Virus record (IMG/VR): IMGVR_UViG_3300027721_000025
Span: 1 to 45,193 of that record
DNA length: 45,193 bases
DNA from: a virus
Strand: one strand, 5' to 3'
Both the position numbers and the translations under genes were made by a program. Below are positions 1-7,840 of the stretch, in pieces. The notes under the pieces were generated by a model that was not told the DNA's origin, ran no database searches, and saw nothing but the letters and a program-made list of their open reading frames with translations. Every line of letters begins with the position of its first letter. Position 1 is the stretch's first letter.

Positions 1-17
1 CATATTATTGTTTTGTT

Positions 18-42
18 ATAAATATCGTTATAAATATAAATA
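18..42 (-). promoter_or_regulatory. TATTTAT boxes before a gene that starts at the window edge
   Basis: On the minus strand the heptamer TATTTAT occurs at 18-24, 30-36 and 36-42. The first lies 14 nt before an ATG at positions 3-1, which would start a gene lying to the left of the window. Only the start codon is visible, so the gene itself cannot be described. Confidence 0.4.
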
Positions 43-63
43 TTATTTTACCTTAATAAACCA

Positions 64-306
64 TTAATTTAATGGGTTCGCTTTCCCCCTCGTTAAGCCT
101 GATTCCCATTTTTCACCTTTCAAACCTAGTCTATTGGCTTTACCTCTAACTAAACCGGTTTCCCATTTTGTTACGGTATTGGTTGAGCCACCACCAGAAC
201 TGGCACCATCTACGGGAGCCTCTTCTTGTTCCCCAAGTTCTTCATTTGAATTTGTTGTTGTAAATTCTTTCATTAAAGAAATAATACGGTCAATATCTGT
301 AATCAT
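64..306 (-). CDS. Small hypothetical phage protein with WE[ST]GL-RGKAN repeat
   Basis: This 80-residue protein is of unknown function. It has a short helical N-terminus (MITDIDRIISLMKEF), a Gly/Ser-rich acidic middle, and two near-identical C-terminal units, KWETGLVRGKAN (about 47-58) and KWESGLTRGKAN (about 66-77). The W-E-x-G-L-x-R-G-x-A-N wording recurs in my memory of other phage proteins but I cannot assign a role. It is last in a minus-strand run with 312-620 and 632-1255. No membrane segment is visible. Confidence 0.7.
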   Translation of the reverse strand: MITDIDRIISLMKEFTTTNSNEELGEQEEAPVDGASSGGGSTNTVTKWETGLVRGKANRLGLKGEKWESGLTRGKANPLN

Positions 307-311
307 ATTTG

Positions 312-620
312 TTAAAATAATTGGGTATCGGGTAACCTTTTAGGGTAAATTAGGTAATATTCATTTAAAAATGATATTATTTCTTCCTCTTCAAAATCTT
401 GGTCAAAAAACTCATCAAAATAGTCTTCCTCTTCTTCTTCATCTTCATAAAAATTATCGGAATTATTTTGGGTTAATACATATCCAAATGTTTTAGATTC
501 TTCTAAATCTATTTGGTCTGTTCTAATTTCATCCTCATTATCGGAATGAATTCTAAATGTAACTTCTAAAGTTTGTGATGTTTCGTTAATATAGAAAGAC
601 ACCAATTCTTTAATTTCCAT
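312..620 (-). CDS. Acidic hypothetical protein
   Basis: This 102-residue protein is strongly acidic, with a long Asp/Glu run around residues 60-80 followed by ISFLNEYYLIYP. The N-terminal half (MEIKELVSFYINETSQTLEV) looks like beta structure. It sits 11 nt downstream of another acidic protein (632-1255) and 5 nt upstream of 64-306, so the three probably share a transcript. I do not recognise a family. Confidence 0.7.
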   Translation of the reverse strand: MEIKELVSFYINETSQTLEVTFRIHSDNEDEIRTDQIDLEESKTFGYVLTQNNSDNFYEDEEEEEDYFDEFFDQDFEEEEIISFLNEYYLIYPKRLPDTQLF

Positions 621-631
621 ATTCTATTAAT

Positions 632-1255
632 TTAATTATATTTCATAAATCTTTTGAACATATCCAAAGATTCGGTAATGTTTGAAATTATATCGTCTTG
701 TTCACCTTGTTCAAATTCGTCAACCTCATCTTCAAGACCAAATAAATCAATAATATTTAAATCAAAATCATCATCACTATCATCAGGATTGGTCAATGCC
801 ATTATATCATCGTCATTAAATAATTCATCTTCTAACTCTTCAAAATCTTCATCATCTTCAAATGTTCCGTGTTCTAAATCATCATCTCCATCGCCAATCA
901 TATCTAATTGCTCACCAACTGAAACATAATGTCCTTCATCTTCTTCACTTTCAAATGATTCTTCAGGAGCATTTGCTCCACCATAAGGAATGAACTGTTC
1001 GTTTTCTTCATCAGAGAATAATCCAGTACTTTTTCCATCAGCATGCATCTCATTAATGTTCATATTTTTATATGATGAAACTTCACCCTTATTATTAACA
1101 TTAATACCTTCTTTGTCGTTTGCGTAATCTTGAGTGTATAATGGTTGTTGATTTGTTTGTGAATAATTCGTCACATATCCATCATAAATCTCTTTATGTT
1201 GGTCAAGGATATTATTTTTCTCCTCATTTGTCATTTTAAAAAAATATGCATTCAT
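632..1255 (-). CDS. Large acidic conserved phage protein
   Basis: This 207-residue protein opens with MTNEEKNNILDQHKEIYDGY (from residue 8, a possible alternative start) and then a Gln/Asn-rich stretch ending in QDYANDKEGI. The remainder is dominated by Asp/Glu runs. The N-terminal wording is one I associate with virion-linked genes of large phages, but the role is unknown. The acidity would suit a scaffold, a DNA mimic or a chaperone-like partner; that is inference only. A TATTTAT box lies 18 nt before the ATG. Confidence 0.75.
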   Translation of the reverse strand: MNAYFFKMTNEEKNNILDQHKEIYDGYVTNYSQTNQQPLYTQDYANDKEGINVNNKGEVSSYKNMNINEMHADGKSTGLFSDEENEQFIPYGGANAPEESFESEEDEGHYVSVGEQLDMIGDGDDDLEHGTFEDDEDFEELEDELFNDDDIMALTNPDDSDDDFDLNIIDLFGLEDEVDEFEQGEQDDIISNITESLDMFKRFMKYN

Positions 1256-1273
1256 AATTTTTGGTTTTTATTT

Positions 1274-1280
1274 ATAAATA
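1274..1280 (-). promoter_or_regulatory. TATTTAT box upstream of 632-1255
   Basis: TATTTAT reads on the minus strand 18 nt before the start codon at 1255. It matches the box found before many leader-bearing genes here. Confidence 0.4.
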
Positions 1281-1286
1281 TATTGT

Positions 1287-1886
1287 TTAATGTAAGTATA
1301 CATAATTTTCAAGAACTTTTGTTGAATAAAGTCTGAGATATCTATTAATATTCTCTAACGAATCTTCCTTTTCCTCTGATTCCAAAACATTAATAACACC
1401 ATTTATCATTTCTGATTGGGCTTGGTCAGCCAATTCTAAAACTTCGTTAAAGGCTTCTTCATTGTTAACCCCTTTATATTTAAATTCGTGCTCAATTCTT
1501 TCTTTACCCATATAAAGATATGGTGCAGACTCAAACATATTAACAATTCCCGATTTACTAACCAATTTAAGATATTTGTATAAAAATCCCATATTGAACA
1601 ATTTAAATACTTTAGAATTTTTACTTAATTTTTTTAAATTTTCCGCATCATCTTCCGTTATTCCTTGTTTTTTCTTTTGTTTTTTTAATGGTTCAAATCC
1701 CCACATATCCTCACCATCTATTAACATTAATGTACTACCATTATCCCAATTAACACTATAATGACTTTCACCAAATATATGTTGGGATTTTGTTACCGTT
1801 CCATAAGTATTTACTGGTATAGAATATTCGTTGGGCATATAGTAAAGACACACTCTATCTCCGGCTTTTAATCTAGGATTTAACAT
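1287..1886 (-). CDS. Hypothetical protein with an N-terminal SH3-like barrel
   Basis: I start this 199-residue protein at the ATG giving MLNPRLKAGDRVCLYYM, rather than a TTG 24 nt upstream. The first 70 residues (GDRV, YGTVTKS, YSVNWDNGSTLMLI, WGFEP) read as a small beta barrel of the KOW/SH3 type seen in phage accessory proteins. The rest is helical and charged. A divergent gene begins at 1939, and both have a TATTTAT box in the shared intergenic stretch. Function is unknown. Confidence 0.75.
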   Translation of the reverse strand: MLNPRLKAGDRVCLYYMPNEYSIPVNTYGTVTKSQHIFGESHYSVNWDNGSTLMLIDGEDMWGFEPLKKQKKKQGITEDDAENLKKLSKNSKVFKLFNMGFLYKYLKLVSKSGIVNMFESAPYLYMGKERIEHEFKYKGVNNEEAFNEVLELADQAQSEMINGVINVLESEEKEDSLENINRYLRLYSTKVLENYVYLH

Positions 1887-1909
1887 ATTTTTATTGTTTC
1901 TATTTAACA

Positions 1910-1916
1910 ATAAATA
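1910..1916 (-). promoter_or_regulatory. TATTTAT box upstream of 1287-1886
   Basis: This minus-strand TATTTAT lies 23 nt before the ATG at 1886. It is divergent from the plus-strand box at 1926-1932. Confidence 0.4.
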
Positions 1917-1925
1917 TAATTAAAG

Positions 1926-1932
1926 TATTTAT
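1926..1932 (+). promoter_or_regulatory. TATTTAT box upstream of 1939-2568
   Basis: TATTTAT lies 6 nt before the ATG at 1939. So short a gap would make the transcript leaderless or nearly so. Confidence 0.5.
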
Positions 1933-1938
1933 TATCAT

Positions 1939-2568
1939 ATGAAAAGGTTATTAATAATTAACGAACAACAAAAAAAATTGATTTTAACTGAATCAATCAT
2001 TAATGAATTCACAAAATCTATAGAAGAAGGGTATAACTATACCGCCAAAGTATTGAAGGAAGTGAATGAAAATTATAAATTAAATTTTGAATTTCTTATA
2101 ACTTGGGGTGCTAGTATTGGGGGTTTTATATCTCCTATAAGCGAATTTTTACAAGGTAAATTCCCTGAAATGTCTGATTTAGATTTAAGTTTGGTTTTAA
2201 CAGGTATTATTGCCGTTAATTTTATTGATAATAAAAGGAGTGTTGAGAAAGTTCTTAAGAAAATTAAAGAGGAGGGATTATCTGATATTTTTAAAGTTGG
2301 TTTAGATAAATCAATAGAATTGAAAGAAGTTATGTTTAAATTTTTAGAAAGTTTAAATGTAACATTATTTAAAATTACCAAAATGATGTCTTATGCATTT
2401 ATTATACCCATTTTAGTTATGTTATATACAATGGTGATAAATAAACAAATTAATCAGTCGGACGCTAAAGAAATTACTTTAAGAATAATAGGTAGTGGAT
2501 TAGTTAATGTTGGTGGAATTATGATAAAAGATTTAATTAGTAAATTAATTACTCGTTTTAAAAGTTAA
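1939..2568 (+). CDS. Leader-bearing membrane-associated hypothetical protein
   Basis: This 209-residue protein begins MKRLLIINEQQKKLILTE, a variant of the shared N-terminal leader, with a possible L-T-E/S cleavage site at residue 18. The body is mainly helical. Hydrophobic stretches lie around residues 52-66 (FLITWGASIGGFISPI), 90-98 and 150-167 (SYAFIIPILVMLYTMVI), so it may be membrane-bound. It is convergent with 2565-3335 and overlaps it by 4 nt. The role is unknown. A head-packaged membrane-active protein is one possibility, resting only on the leader. Confidence 0.75.
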   Translation: MKRLLIINEQQKKLILTESIINEFTKSIEEGYNYTAKVLKEVNENYKLNFEFLITWGASIGGFISPISEFLQGKFPEMSDLDLSLVLTGIIAVNFIDNKRSVEKVLKKIKEEGLSDIFKVGLDKSIELKEVMFKFLESLNVTLFKITKMMSYAFIIPILVMLYTMVINKQINQSDAKEITLRIIGSGLVNVGGIMIKDLISKLITRFKS

Positions 2569-3335
2569 AATTCTCCATTAATAAAATCACACATTTTATT
2601 ACTAAAAGTACTCTGACTAACATAATCATAACTATCAATTGGAATATCATTTATAGTTCCCATGTTAACATATGTGTGAGTCCAAATTTCACAATCCATT
2701 AATTCCATATATTTATTTATTTCATCCCAAATAGCTTCGTCTAATCCTTGTTTAATATAATCCGTTTCAATAATGTATCCTGTTATTAACTCAAGTATTT
2801 CTTCGTTTGTAATATTAATTAACACACCATCCAACGAAATTCCGATACAATCTAGTGTGATGTTACTAACAATACCATCATCAATATACATATCGGAACC
2901 ATAATATCTTAAATATAATTTTAATATTCTTTTTTTATTTCCACAATAAAAATATGTCTCAACAGATTTTACAGTGTTAGCTTTAAACAATTCGTGAGAT
3001 TTATCTTTAAACCATTCTGGTAAATAACCACCATATCTTTCAATTTTTTTAACACCCAAATATATATCCTTAAGATTTCCTTTAACTTTTCCAAAGTCAG
3101 TTCCAATAAATTCACAAGCACTTTCTATTATATGATTTGATTTACAGTAAAAATAATCCCATAACCAAGGAATATCTTTTTGGTCGTAATTTATATATAA
3201 ATCATAGTCAAATATTAATTTACCATCATTAATATTTGTATCTTTAATATCAAAATTAAATTTAAAAGCTCCTACCCTGTTGGTACTTTTAGTTAGATAT
3301 ATTTTTAATCCAAGTAGGTCTGATTGTGTTATCAT
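2565..3335 (-). CDS. Hypothetical protein, 256 aa
   Basis: This protein begins MITQSDLLGLKIYLTKSTNR and alternates beta-rich and helical segments. I see no catalytic motif. It overlaps the gene upstream (3332-4291) by 4 nt at an ATGA junction and has similar phrasing to it (both begin with a short MIxQ helix), so the two are probably cotranscribed and may act together. Function is not recognised. Confidence 0.75.
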   Translation of the reverse strand: MITQSDLLGLKIYLTKSTNRVGAFKFNFDIKDTNINDGKLIFDYDLYINYDQKDIPWLWDYFYCKSNHIIESACEFIGTDFGKVKGNLKDIYLGVKKIERYGGYLPEWFKDKSHELFKANTVKSVETYFYCGNKKRILKLYLRYYGSDMYIDDGIVSNITLDCIGISLDGVLINITNEEILELITGYIIETDYIKQGLDEAIWDEINKYMELMDCEIWTHTYVNMGTINDIPIDSYDYVSQSTFSNKMCDFINGEF

Positions 3336-4291
3336 TTATTTAATAATGTGTTTATTACGATTTTTTCTTCTTCATCGTTTAAATTATGTATTTCTTTATG
3401 AGTATCAAACCAGTTTTGGATAACCTGTTTATACGGTAATTTTCTTAATTTCGCAAGTCTTCTAAACCCAACTCTTTGAGATTTAATTTCTTGAGGTTGT
3501 AGATAATATTCTAAAGATTCCTTTGGGTATTCTTCATCAACATCTTCACCTCTAAAATATTGGTGTAAATGTTCCAATTCGTGAGCAATAATATCGTTTA
3601 ATTCTCCTATAATATTGTAGAAATTTTTCTTTAATGTTTTAGGGTTAAATCTGATTAACAATTCTATAACATCATTATAATCAACACATCTAGATGTTGT
3701 CTTATAACCCTCCAATTCATTATCTATTTGAAGTGTTAAATCTACAGTATAACTAAAAGGTAAATTTGTAAATATATATTCGTCGTCATTATTTGGTAAT
3801 CTAAAATTACCCGATTTACCATCCTTTAATTTATAAACCACATCCTTAACCGTTGTTCTAACAGCCACCCGACTCATTCTTGATTCGGTAATAGGTTTGG
3901 ATTCGGGTAAATCAAAGTTAAGATTATCAATTGTTACTCTAACATAATCATCATCAAAAAATCTTAAATAACTCGCAATCGCTTGATTTAACCCATTATA
4001 AAAAGGGTATAGTTGAGTTTTAAACATTGCTTCAAAATTGTGATGTTTATTTTTCTCATCAAATCCAAATACTAATCTAGATAAGGGGTCATTCAACCCA
4101 GTAATTGTCACATTAATTAATAAATAATCGTAGTATTCACCAACACTTATCATTTTTTTAACACCGGTTATTTTAAACTTATATTCTATATTTATATTAG
4201 TTGTTGAGCCAGGAATTAATTCACCACTATATTTAAAGGTTTTCTTTCCAACTAGCTCATTGATTCTTTCTATTAATTTTTGACTTATCAT
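3332..4291 (-). CDS. HExxH protein, putative zinc metalloprotease
   Basis: This 319-residue protein has HELEH at residues 237-241 within IIAHELEHLHQYF, the zincin signature. A Glu in PQEIKSQR about 30 residues later could be the third zinc ligand. The first 200 residues are beta-rich with no recognised domain. It includes an internal PITESRMSRV that resembles the phage leader motif, perhaps by chance. A TATTTAT box lies exactly 4 nt before the ATG. A protease role is inferred from the motif; the substrate is unknown. Its operon partner is 2565-3335. Confidence 0.75.
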   Translation of the reverse strand: MISQKLIERINELVGKKTFKYSGELIPGSTTNINIEYKFKITGVKKMISVGEYYDYLLINVTITGLNDPLSRLVFGFDEKNKHHNFEAMFKTQLYPFYNGLNQAIASYLRFFDDDYVRVTIDNLNFDLPESKPITESRMSRVAVRTTVKDVVYKLKDGKSGNFRLPNNDDEYIFTNLPFSYTVDLTLQIDNELEGYKTTSRCVDYNDVIELLIRFNPKTLKKNFYNIIGELNDIIAHELEHLHQYFRGEDVDEEYPKESLEYYLQPQEIKSQRVGFRRLAKLRKLPYKQVIQNWFDTHKEIHNLNDEEEKIVINTLLNK

Positions 4292-4295
4292 ACCT

Positions 4296-4302
4296 ATAAA
4301 TA
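4296..4302 (-). promoter_or_regulatory. TATTTAT box 4 nt before 3332-4291
   Basis: This is a minus-strand TATTTAT followed by AGGT and then ATG. It has the 4-nt spacing seen at ten starts in this window. Confidence 0.5.
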
Positions 4303-4350
4303 CTTTTATTATTAATTAATTTAGTTATATTGATAATAAAATAGATTATT

Positions 4351-4509
4351 ATGTCACATTATAAAGAATTACTCAATTGGATTGAGTCAGAGCAGGAGAA
4401 ATTCCCCGATGAAGATATTCAAAATGCTGAAATGGTTGCTTACGCAACTTTAGAATTAGTTAAAAGAAAAATAATGGAATTGCAAGAAAACAATGAAAAT
4501 CATAAATAA
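4351..4509 (+). CDS. Small hypothetical protein, 52 aa
   Basis: ATG at 4351 gives MSHYKELLNWIESEQEKFPD and ends ...MELQENNENHK. The protein is charged and likely all-helical. It is the first of three co-oriented plus-strand genes (4351, 4552, 5180). No family is recognised; the reading frame and codon use look genuine. Confidence 0.6.
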   Translation: MSHYKELLNWIESEQEKFPDEDIQNAEMVAYATLELVKRKIMELQENNENHK

Positions 4510-4524
4510 TTACATTTATGACGA

Positions 4525-4531
4525 TATTTAT
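4525..4531 (+). promoter_or_regulatory. TATTTAT box upstream of 4552-5064
   Basis: TATTTAT lies 20 nt before the ATG at 4552. Confidence 0.4.
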
Positions 4532-4551
4532 AATATAAAATTAATTCAGTT

Positions 4552-5064
4552 ATGAAAAAAATAGTTATAAACGAAAAAGAACTTCGTAAATCAATTAGAC
4601 AACACCTATTAGAACAATCACAGGTTGATGCTAAAGATAATAGAGAAGAAAAACAAAGATGTGTTGCAGGTAATGTAATACCTTTAGATACAATGATTGG
4701 CCCATCTGACAAATTTAATAATTACACATCAAGTGTATTGAAACGAGATGGTGGAATTAACGGAATGGTAGATACTTTAGATGTGTTAAGAACATTAAGA
4801 TTACACAACGGTATTGAGGATAAAGGAGAACATTTGGCTTATAATTTAATGAATCACATCAATACCTTTAGAAATAAAAATTATTTTGATGAAACAAATA
4901 ATGAATGTCAAAAGGCGATGGATAAAGTAATTGAATTGTATAAAGAAAATAATCATGGTGAAGAACTTGTTAAAGATATTGAAAAAGTATTAGGTCATTC
5001 TGACCCATCACCTAGAGCTAAAGAATACCTTAAAAGATGTTTAATCTTAGTTAAGGAAAAATAA
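4552..5064 (+). CDS. Leader-bearing hypothetical protein
   Basis: This 170-residue protein begins MKKIVINEKELRKSIRQHLLE, a clear member of the leader family with an L-L-E/Q site at residue 21. The body is helical and soluble, with two Cys (about residues 40 and 123) and a third near the C-terminus (KRCLILVKEK). I know no catalytic motif for it. A terminator-like hairpin follows at 5117-5148. If the leader is a capsid-targeting peptide, this is a head-internal protein; that remains inference. Confidence 0.75.
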   Translation: MKKIVINEKELRKSIRQHLLEQSQVDAKDNREEKQRCVAGNVIPLDTMIGPSDKFNNYTSSVLKRDGGINGMVDTLDVLRTLRLHNGIEDKGEHLAYNLMNHINTFRNKNYFDETNNECQKAMDKVIELYKENNHGEELVKDIEKVLGHSDPSPRAKEYLKRCLILVKEK

Positions 5065-5116
5065 ACCTCATTCATTGGGGACATTTAGGACCGTTATCAG
5101 TGATGGTAACAAAATA

Positions 5117-5150
5117 AAGAGGAAAGTTCGCTACTATCCTCTTTTTTATT
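5117..5150 (+). terminator. Rho-independent terminator after 4552-5064
   Basis: The 7-bp stem AAGAGGA (5117-5123) / TCCTCTT (5137-5143) has a 13-nt loop and is followed by a T-rich tail. Confidence 0.7.
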
Positions 5151-5158
5151 TTTTGTAA

Positions 5159-5165
5159 TATTTAT
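5159..5165 (+). promoter_or_regulatory. TATTTAT box upstream of 5180-5461
   Basis: TATTTAT lies 14 nt before the ATG at 5180 and just after the preceding terminator. Confidence 0.45.
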
Positions 5166-5179
5166 AAGTAAAGAGTAAT

Positions 5180-5461
5180 ATGAAAAATAAAAAGTATTTT
5201 TTTGGGTGGGGAAACATTAGATGGTTCATTACTGAAATTGGAAAACAATACAGTAATTCAAAATCTTATTTTTCTAAAAAACGGGTTGAGTCCGGAATCG
5301 CATTTGGTGTGGGACAATTAGGTATGATATTTTTTTTAATTAAAAAATACGAAACATTAACAATGTCAGATGTCCTTATGTGGGCGGCGGTAGAATTCGC
5401 AATTGCTGGGTATATTGTGAATCAGATTCAAAAAGAAAAACAAGAAGAAACCCCCATTTAA
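5180..5461 (+). CDS. Holin-like membrane protein
   Basis: This 93-residue protein has a charged aromatic N-terminus, then two hydrophobic segments: ESGIAFGVGQLGMIFFLI (about 38-55) and DVLMWAAVEFAIAGYIV (about 65-81). The tail is Lys/Glu-rich. This size and layout fit a class II holin. The convergent neighbour (5471-5944) is spanin-like, which supports a lysis role. The endolysin is far away (19327-20142), so the assignment rests on topology. Confidence 0.6.
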   Translation: MKNKKYFFGWGNIRWFITEIGKQYSNSKSYFSKKRVESGIAFGVGQLGMIFFLIKKYETLTMSDVLMWAAVEFAIAGYIVNQIQKEKQEETPI

Positions 5462-5474
5462 GGGGGTTTTTTAT
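5450..5474. terminator. Bidirectional terminator between convergent genes
   Basis: AAACCCCC / GGGGGTTT hairpin (5448-5469) with a 6-nt loop. There are T-rich sides in both directions, serving 5180-5461 and 5471-5944. Confidence 0.75.
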
Positions 5475-5944
5475 TTACTTTTAATTCTATTTTTCAACTC
5501 TCGTAATGCTGATATTGCTAGTTCAGTATTATTATCCGGAATAACTCTTATAGATTCAACAGCAACAGTATCGTTAGTTCGTTTCATTGCCATTGGGTGA
5601 GGTTTAATACTACCTCTTAACATATTTTGTAATTCATCAATTTGAGCAATAATCTCCTTTTCTCTTTCTATTCTTTTATCAGTACATTGTGATTGACCAT
5701 CAATCACTTCTTGGGTCAAATCATTAACTCTAAAGGACAAAGTATCCAATTGTGTATTCAGAGATATTATTTCTTTTTTTTGTCTTTTAACGACCAAATT
5801 CAATTGTGATGGGTCTGGTTTTAAAACCTCAATTATATCTGAACCAAATGTTATAAAAAAAGTTGATATACATAGAATAGTTAAAACCCAAAGTCGTTGG
5901 GTGATTGAGAATAGTGAGATAATATCTTTAAAATACTGCATCAT
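5471..5944 (-). CDS. Membrane-anchored coiled-coil protein, spanin-like
   Basis: This 157-residue protein has one N-terminal transmembrane segment (LWVLTILCISTFFITFG, about 18-34). A long heptad-rich coiled coil follows, to about residue 110 (KRQKKEIISLNTQLDTLSFR and onward), and the tail is Pro-containing and periplasmic-like. That is the layout of inner-membrane spanins (Rz-like). No outer-membrane partner lipoprotein is seen next to it. The adjacent holin-like gene supports a lysis role; a structural coiled coil is the alternative. Confidence 0.6.
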   Translation of the reverse strand: MMQYFKDIISLFSITQRLWVLTILCISTFFITFGSDIIEVLKPDPSQLNLVVKRQKKEIISLNTQLDTLSFRVNDLTQEVIDGQSQCTDKRIEREKEIIAQIDELQNMLRGSIKPHPMAMKRTNDTVAVESIRVIPDNNTELAISALRELKNRIKSK

Positions 5945-5948
5945 ATTA

Positions 5949-5955
5949 ATAAATA
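5949..5955 (-). promoter_or_regulatory. TATTTAT box 4 nt before 5471-5944
   Basis: Minus-strand TATTTAT, then TAAT, then ATG. Confidence 0.5.
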
Positions 5956-5968
5956 TCTCCGTATTTTT

Positions 5969-6430
5969 TTATTTGCCTATCGCGTCTTTCTCCGATATCA
6001 CTATTGGGTAATTACCTCTATAAATATTTATAACGTCTTTAACAACCGGATTAGTTGTCCAAACAATACTATGTTCTGATTCCGGATTGTATTCCCCTTC
6101 CACTAAATAAACCACAATTGTGTTGGGCTCCAAAGTTAAGAATCCGTGAGCTTTATCATTTGGGATTAACACAGAATCCGTATCACGAAGAATAACATAA
6201 TCGGTTTCACCAGTTTTTAAATCAACAGCAAAATCAACAATTGAACCCTGAACCACTTTAATATACTTTGTTTGTGGGGTGTCTACCTGATAATGGAGAC
6301 CTCTAAAGGTATATTTCTTATCATTGATACTGATGGAACATTGAGTCCAATTTAACCCCAATTCTGTCGTTGAAATGGGTGTATAAGAACCTCTGTCGTC
6401 CTTGAATGTTTTGTGTGTTATCTTTTCCAT
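5969..6430 (-). CDS. rfbC: dTDP-4-dehydrorhamnose 3,5-epimerase-like cupin
   Basis: This 153-residue protein carries the RmlC signature: FRGLHYQVDTPQTKYIKVV (about 43-61) with the catalytic His of GLHYQ, then GSIVDFAVDLKTG and PNDKAHGFLTLEPNTIVVYLV. It is somewhat shorter than cellular RmlC (about 180), trimmed at the C-terminus. The family epimerises dTDP-4-keto-6-deoxyglucose toward rhamnose. No other rml genes lie in the window, so it may modify a host pathway or a phage glycan. It is 1 nt from the HAD gene at 6432. Confidence 0.85.
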   Translation of the reverse strand: MEKITHKTFKDDRGSYTPISTTELGLNWTQCSISINDKKYTFRGLHYQVDTPQTKYIKVVQGSIVDFAVDLKTGETDYVILRDTDSVLIPNDKAHGFLTLEPNTIVVYLVEGEYNPESEHSIVWTTNPVVKDVINIYRGNYPIVISEKDAIGK

Positions 6431-6431
6431 A

Positions 6432-7022
6432 TTATGTTAAGTATTCTAATAGTTTTTCTTTAACTCCTGATTGTTTGATTCCCTCATTTTCTCTTGGTGT
6501 ATGAACGAAATTGGATAAACCCCATTTTCTATCAAACCCGTAAGAATCTTTTTCACCTAACTCTAAATCGTCGATACAAGCCCAATGTGTGATATCGGGA
6601 TGGTCGGTTAGATATTGTCTAACTTCTATACATCTTTGTTGTTCATACATTGTGCTTCGTTTCCATTCAAACTCATCAGGTTTATCACAACCGATGTATC
6701 GTTTGGTGAATGCGATTGGGGCTTTTAAGATTCCTTTTGATAGGTAGTATTCTCCGATTTCTTCTAATGTTGCGTGTAATCTCCAATCAGAGGAAACAAC
6801 AAGTTCGGCTCCGGTTTCTTCTAACACTTGGTTTAATACTTTAACAGCTTTCTTATCAAAATCGTCAAATCGGACTTCAACTGGAGCCATTGTGTCGCTG
6901 GTGGCTTCGGGATTAAGTTTTTTATACTTCTTCCATTTTTTCATACGACCACCCCAATTATTGGAGAGACAGATTACTCCGTCGTTATCCAAGAAAATTA
7001 CTACTTTTTTATTTGTTTCCAT
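6432..7022 (-). CDS. HAD-like hydrolase of the RNA-repair-associated type
   Basis: This 196-residue protein has HAD motif I as FLDNDGVICL (about 10-19; the two Asp of DxD). Motif II is VVSSDWRLH (Ser), and near the C-terminus there is an acidic motif, WACIDDLELG. The wording matches the HAD family known from Swiss-army-knife RNA repair proteins, though such domains also occur alone in phages. It is paralogous to 8311-8811. The likely activity is a phosphatase on a nucleotide or RNA end; the substrate is inferred. It overlaps 7009-7404 by 14 nt. Confidence 0.8.
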   Translation of the reverse strand: METNKKVVIFLDNDGVICLSNNWGGRMKKWKKYKKLNPEATSDTMAPVEVRFDDFDKKAVKVLNQVLEETGAELVVSSDWRLHATLEEIGEYYLSKGILKAPIAFTKRYIGCDKPDEFEWKRSTMYEQQRCIEVRQYLTDHPDITHWACIDDLELGEKDSYGFDRKWGLSNFVHTPRENEGIKQSGVKEKLLEYLT

Positions 7023-7404
7023 CTATTTCACCAATTTCTCTTTTCCAAATATAATTTTTATATTTAGGTATTATTCTTATTTCATATGGGATTCTTAAAA
7101 CCGCTAATCTAACATTTGAAAAATGATTAACATACTTATCTATATCTTCAGAAAATAGAGGTAAGTTTTTTTCTCTTGCTCGTATTACCCATTCTAATTT
7201 ATATCTTTCAATACAGAGATATTTTTGTCTTTCAACTAACTCCCATAACAATTCAGGTGTTAGAAGTCCTAATTTCTCTAAAGTTATAATTGCTTTACTA
7301 GTTGAGGTGCTTAATAATGAAATGTTTATGAGTTTCCCTTTTGCTCGTTTATAACTCAATTTTTTTAATGAATCAAAACTTCTTACTTTAATTATTCCTT
7401 TCAT
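7009..7404 (-). CDS. Hypothetical protein, 131 aa
   Basis: A basic protein beginning MKGIIKVRSFDSLKKLSYKR, with a helical middle (ITLEKLGLLTPELLWELVER) and a Tyr-rich C-terminus. It overlaps both neighbours (14 nt with 6432-7022, 4 nt with 7401-7685), so it is part of a tight operon. No family is recognised. Confidence 0.7.
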   Translation of the reverse strand: MKGIIKVRSFDSLKKLSYKRAKGKLINISLLSTSTSKAIITLEKLGLLTPELLWELVERQKYLCIERYKLEWVIRAREKNLPLFSEDIDKYVNHFSNVRLAVLRIPYEIRIIPKYKNYIWKREIGEIDGNK

Positions 7405-7685
7405 TGTTCTTCGTTATATTTATTTATTTCGTCCCAAATTTCTTGTGATGTAGATACTTCACCCATTTCTCCGGTAAATCCTTTAATACCATTTTTACTT
7501 GGGAACCATTCACCCTCACCATTTAATCTAATAAATGTTGAAAAGGCGTTTAGATTCCATATTGATTTTGTTTCTCTATTTGGATTGTCTGCACAATCTC
7601 CCATCCAAATATCAATACATCCTTCGGTACAATTAAATCGTGAGAATCTAACCCACCCTTCTTCTATTCTTTCCGGTGTTATCAT
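7401..7685 (-). CDS. Hypothetical protein, 94 aa
   Basis: Begins MITPERIEEGWVRFSRFNCTE and contains two Cys (residues 19 and 23) and a third (CADNP), with alternating aromatic beta strands. The opening 'EEGWVRFS' is typical of small conserved proteins in Bacteroidota phages. It overlaps the genes on both sides by 4 nt. Function is unknown. Confidence 0.7.
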   Translation of the reverse strand: MITPERIEEGWVRFSRFNCTEGCIDIWMGDCADNPNRETKSIWNLNAFSTFIRLNGEGEWFPSKNGIKGFTGEMGEVSTSQEIWDEINKYNEEQ

Positions 7686-7831
7686 TCTTTAATTCTTTTA
7701 AAAAAATATTTTCTTAAACTCACAACATCATTTGTCTCAACAGCAATCAATTCCCAACCCTCATTACCAAGTTCATTTAATTTATATGTTCTGATAATAC
7801 CCCACTCGATTTTATACTCCCACTTTACCAT
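7682..7831 (-). CDS. DUF4177-like small protein
   Basis: This 49-residue gene starts at the ATG ending at 7831. It reads MVKWEYKIEWGIIRTYKLNE and continues LGNEGWELIAVETND. The WEYK...LNELGxEGWELxAV pattern matches the short DUF4177 fold, whose function is unknown. It overlaps the next start by an ATGA junction. Confidence 0.7.
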   Translation of the reverse strand: MVKWEYKIEWGIIRTYKLNELGNEGWELIAVETNDVVSLRKYFFKRIKE

Positions 7832-7840
7832 AACTCAATA

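Noticed and set aside
654-929. Plus-strand Ser-rich frame opposite 632-1255
   Set aside because: It is the antisense of Asp/Glu codon runs, giving Ser/Asn-rich artefact text.
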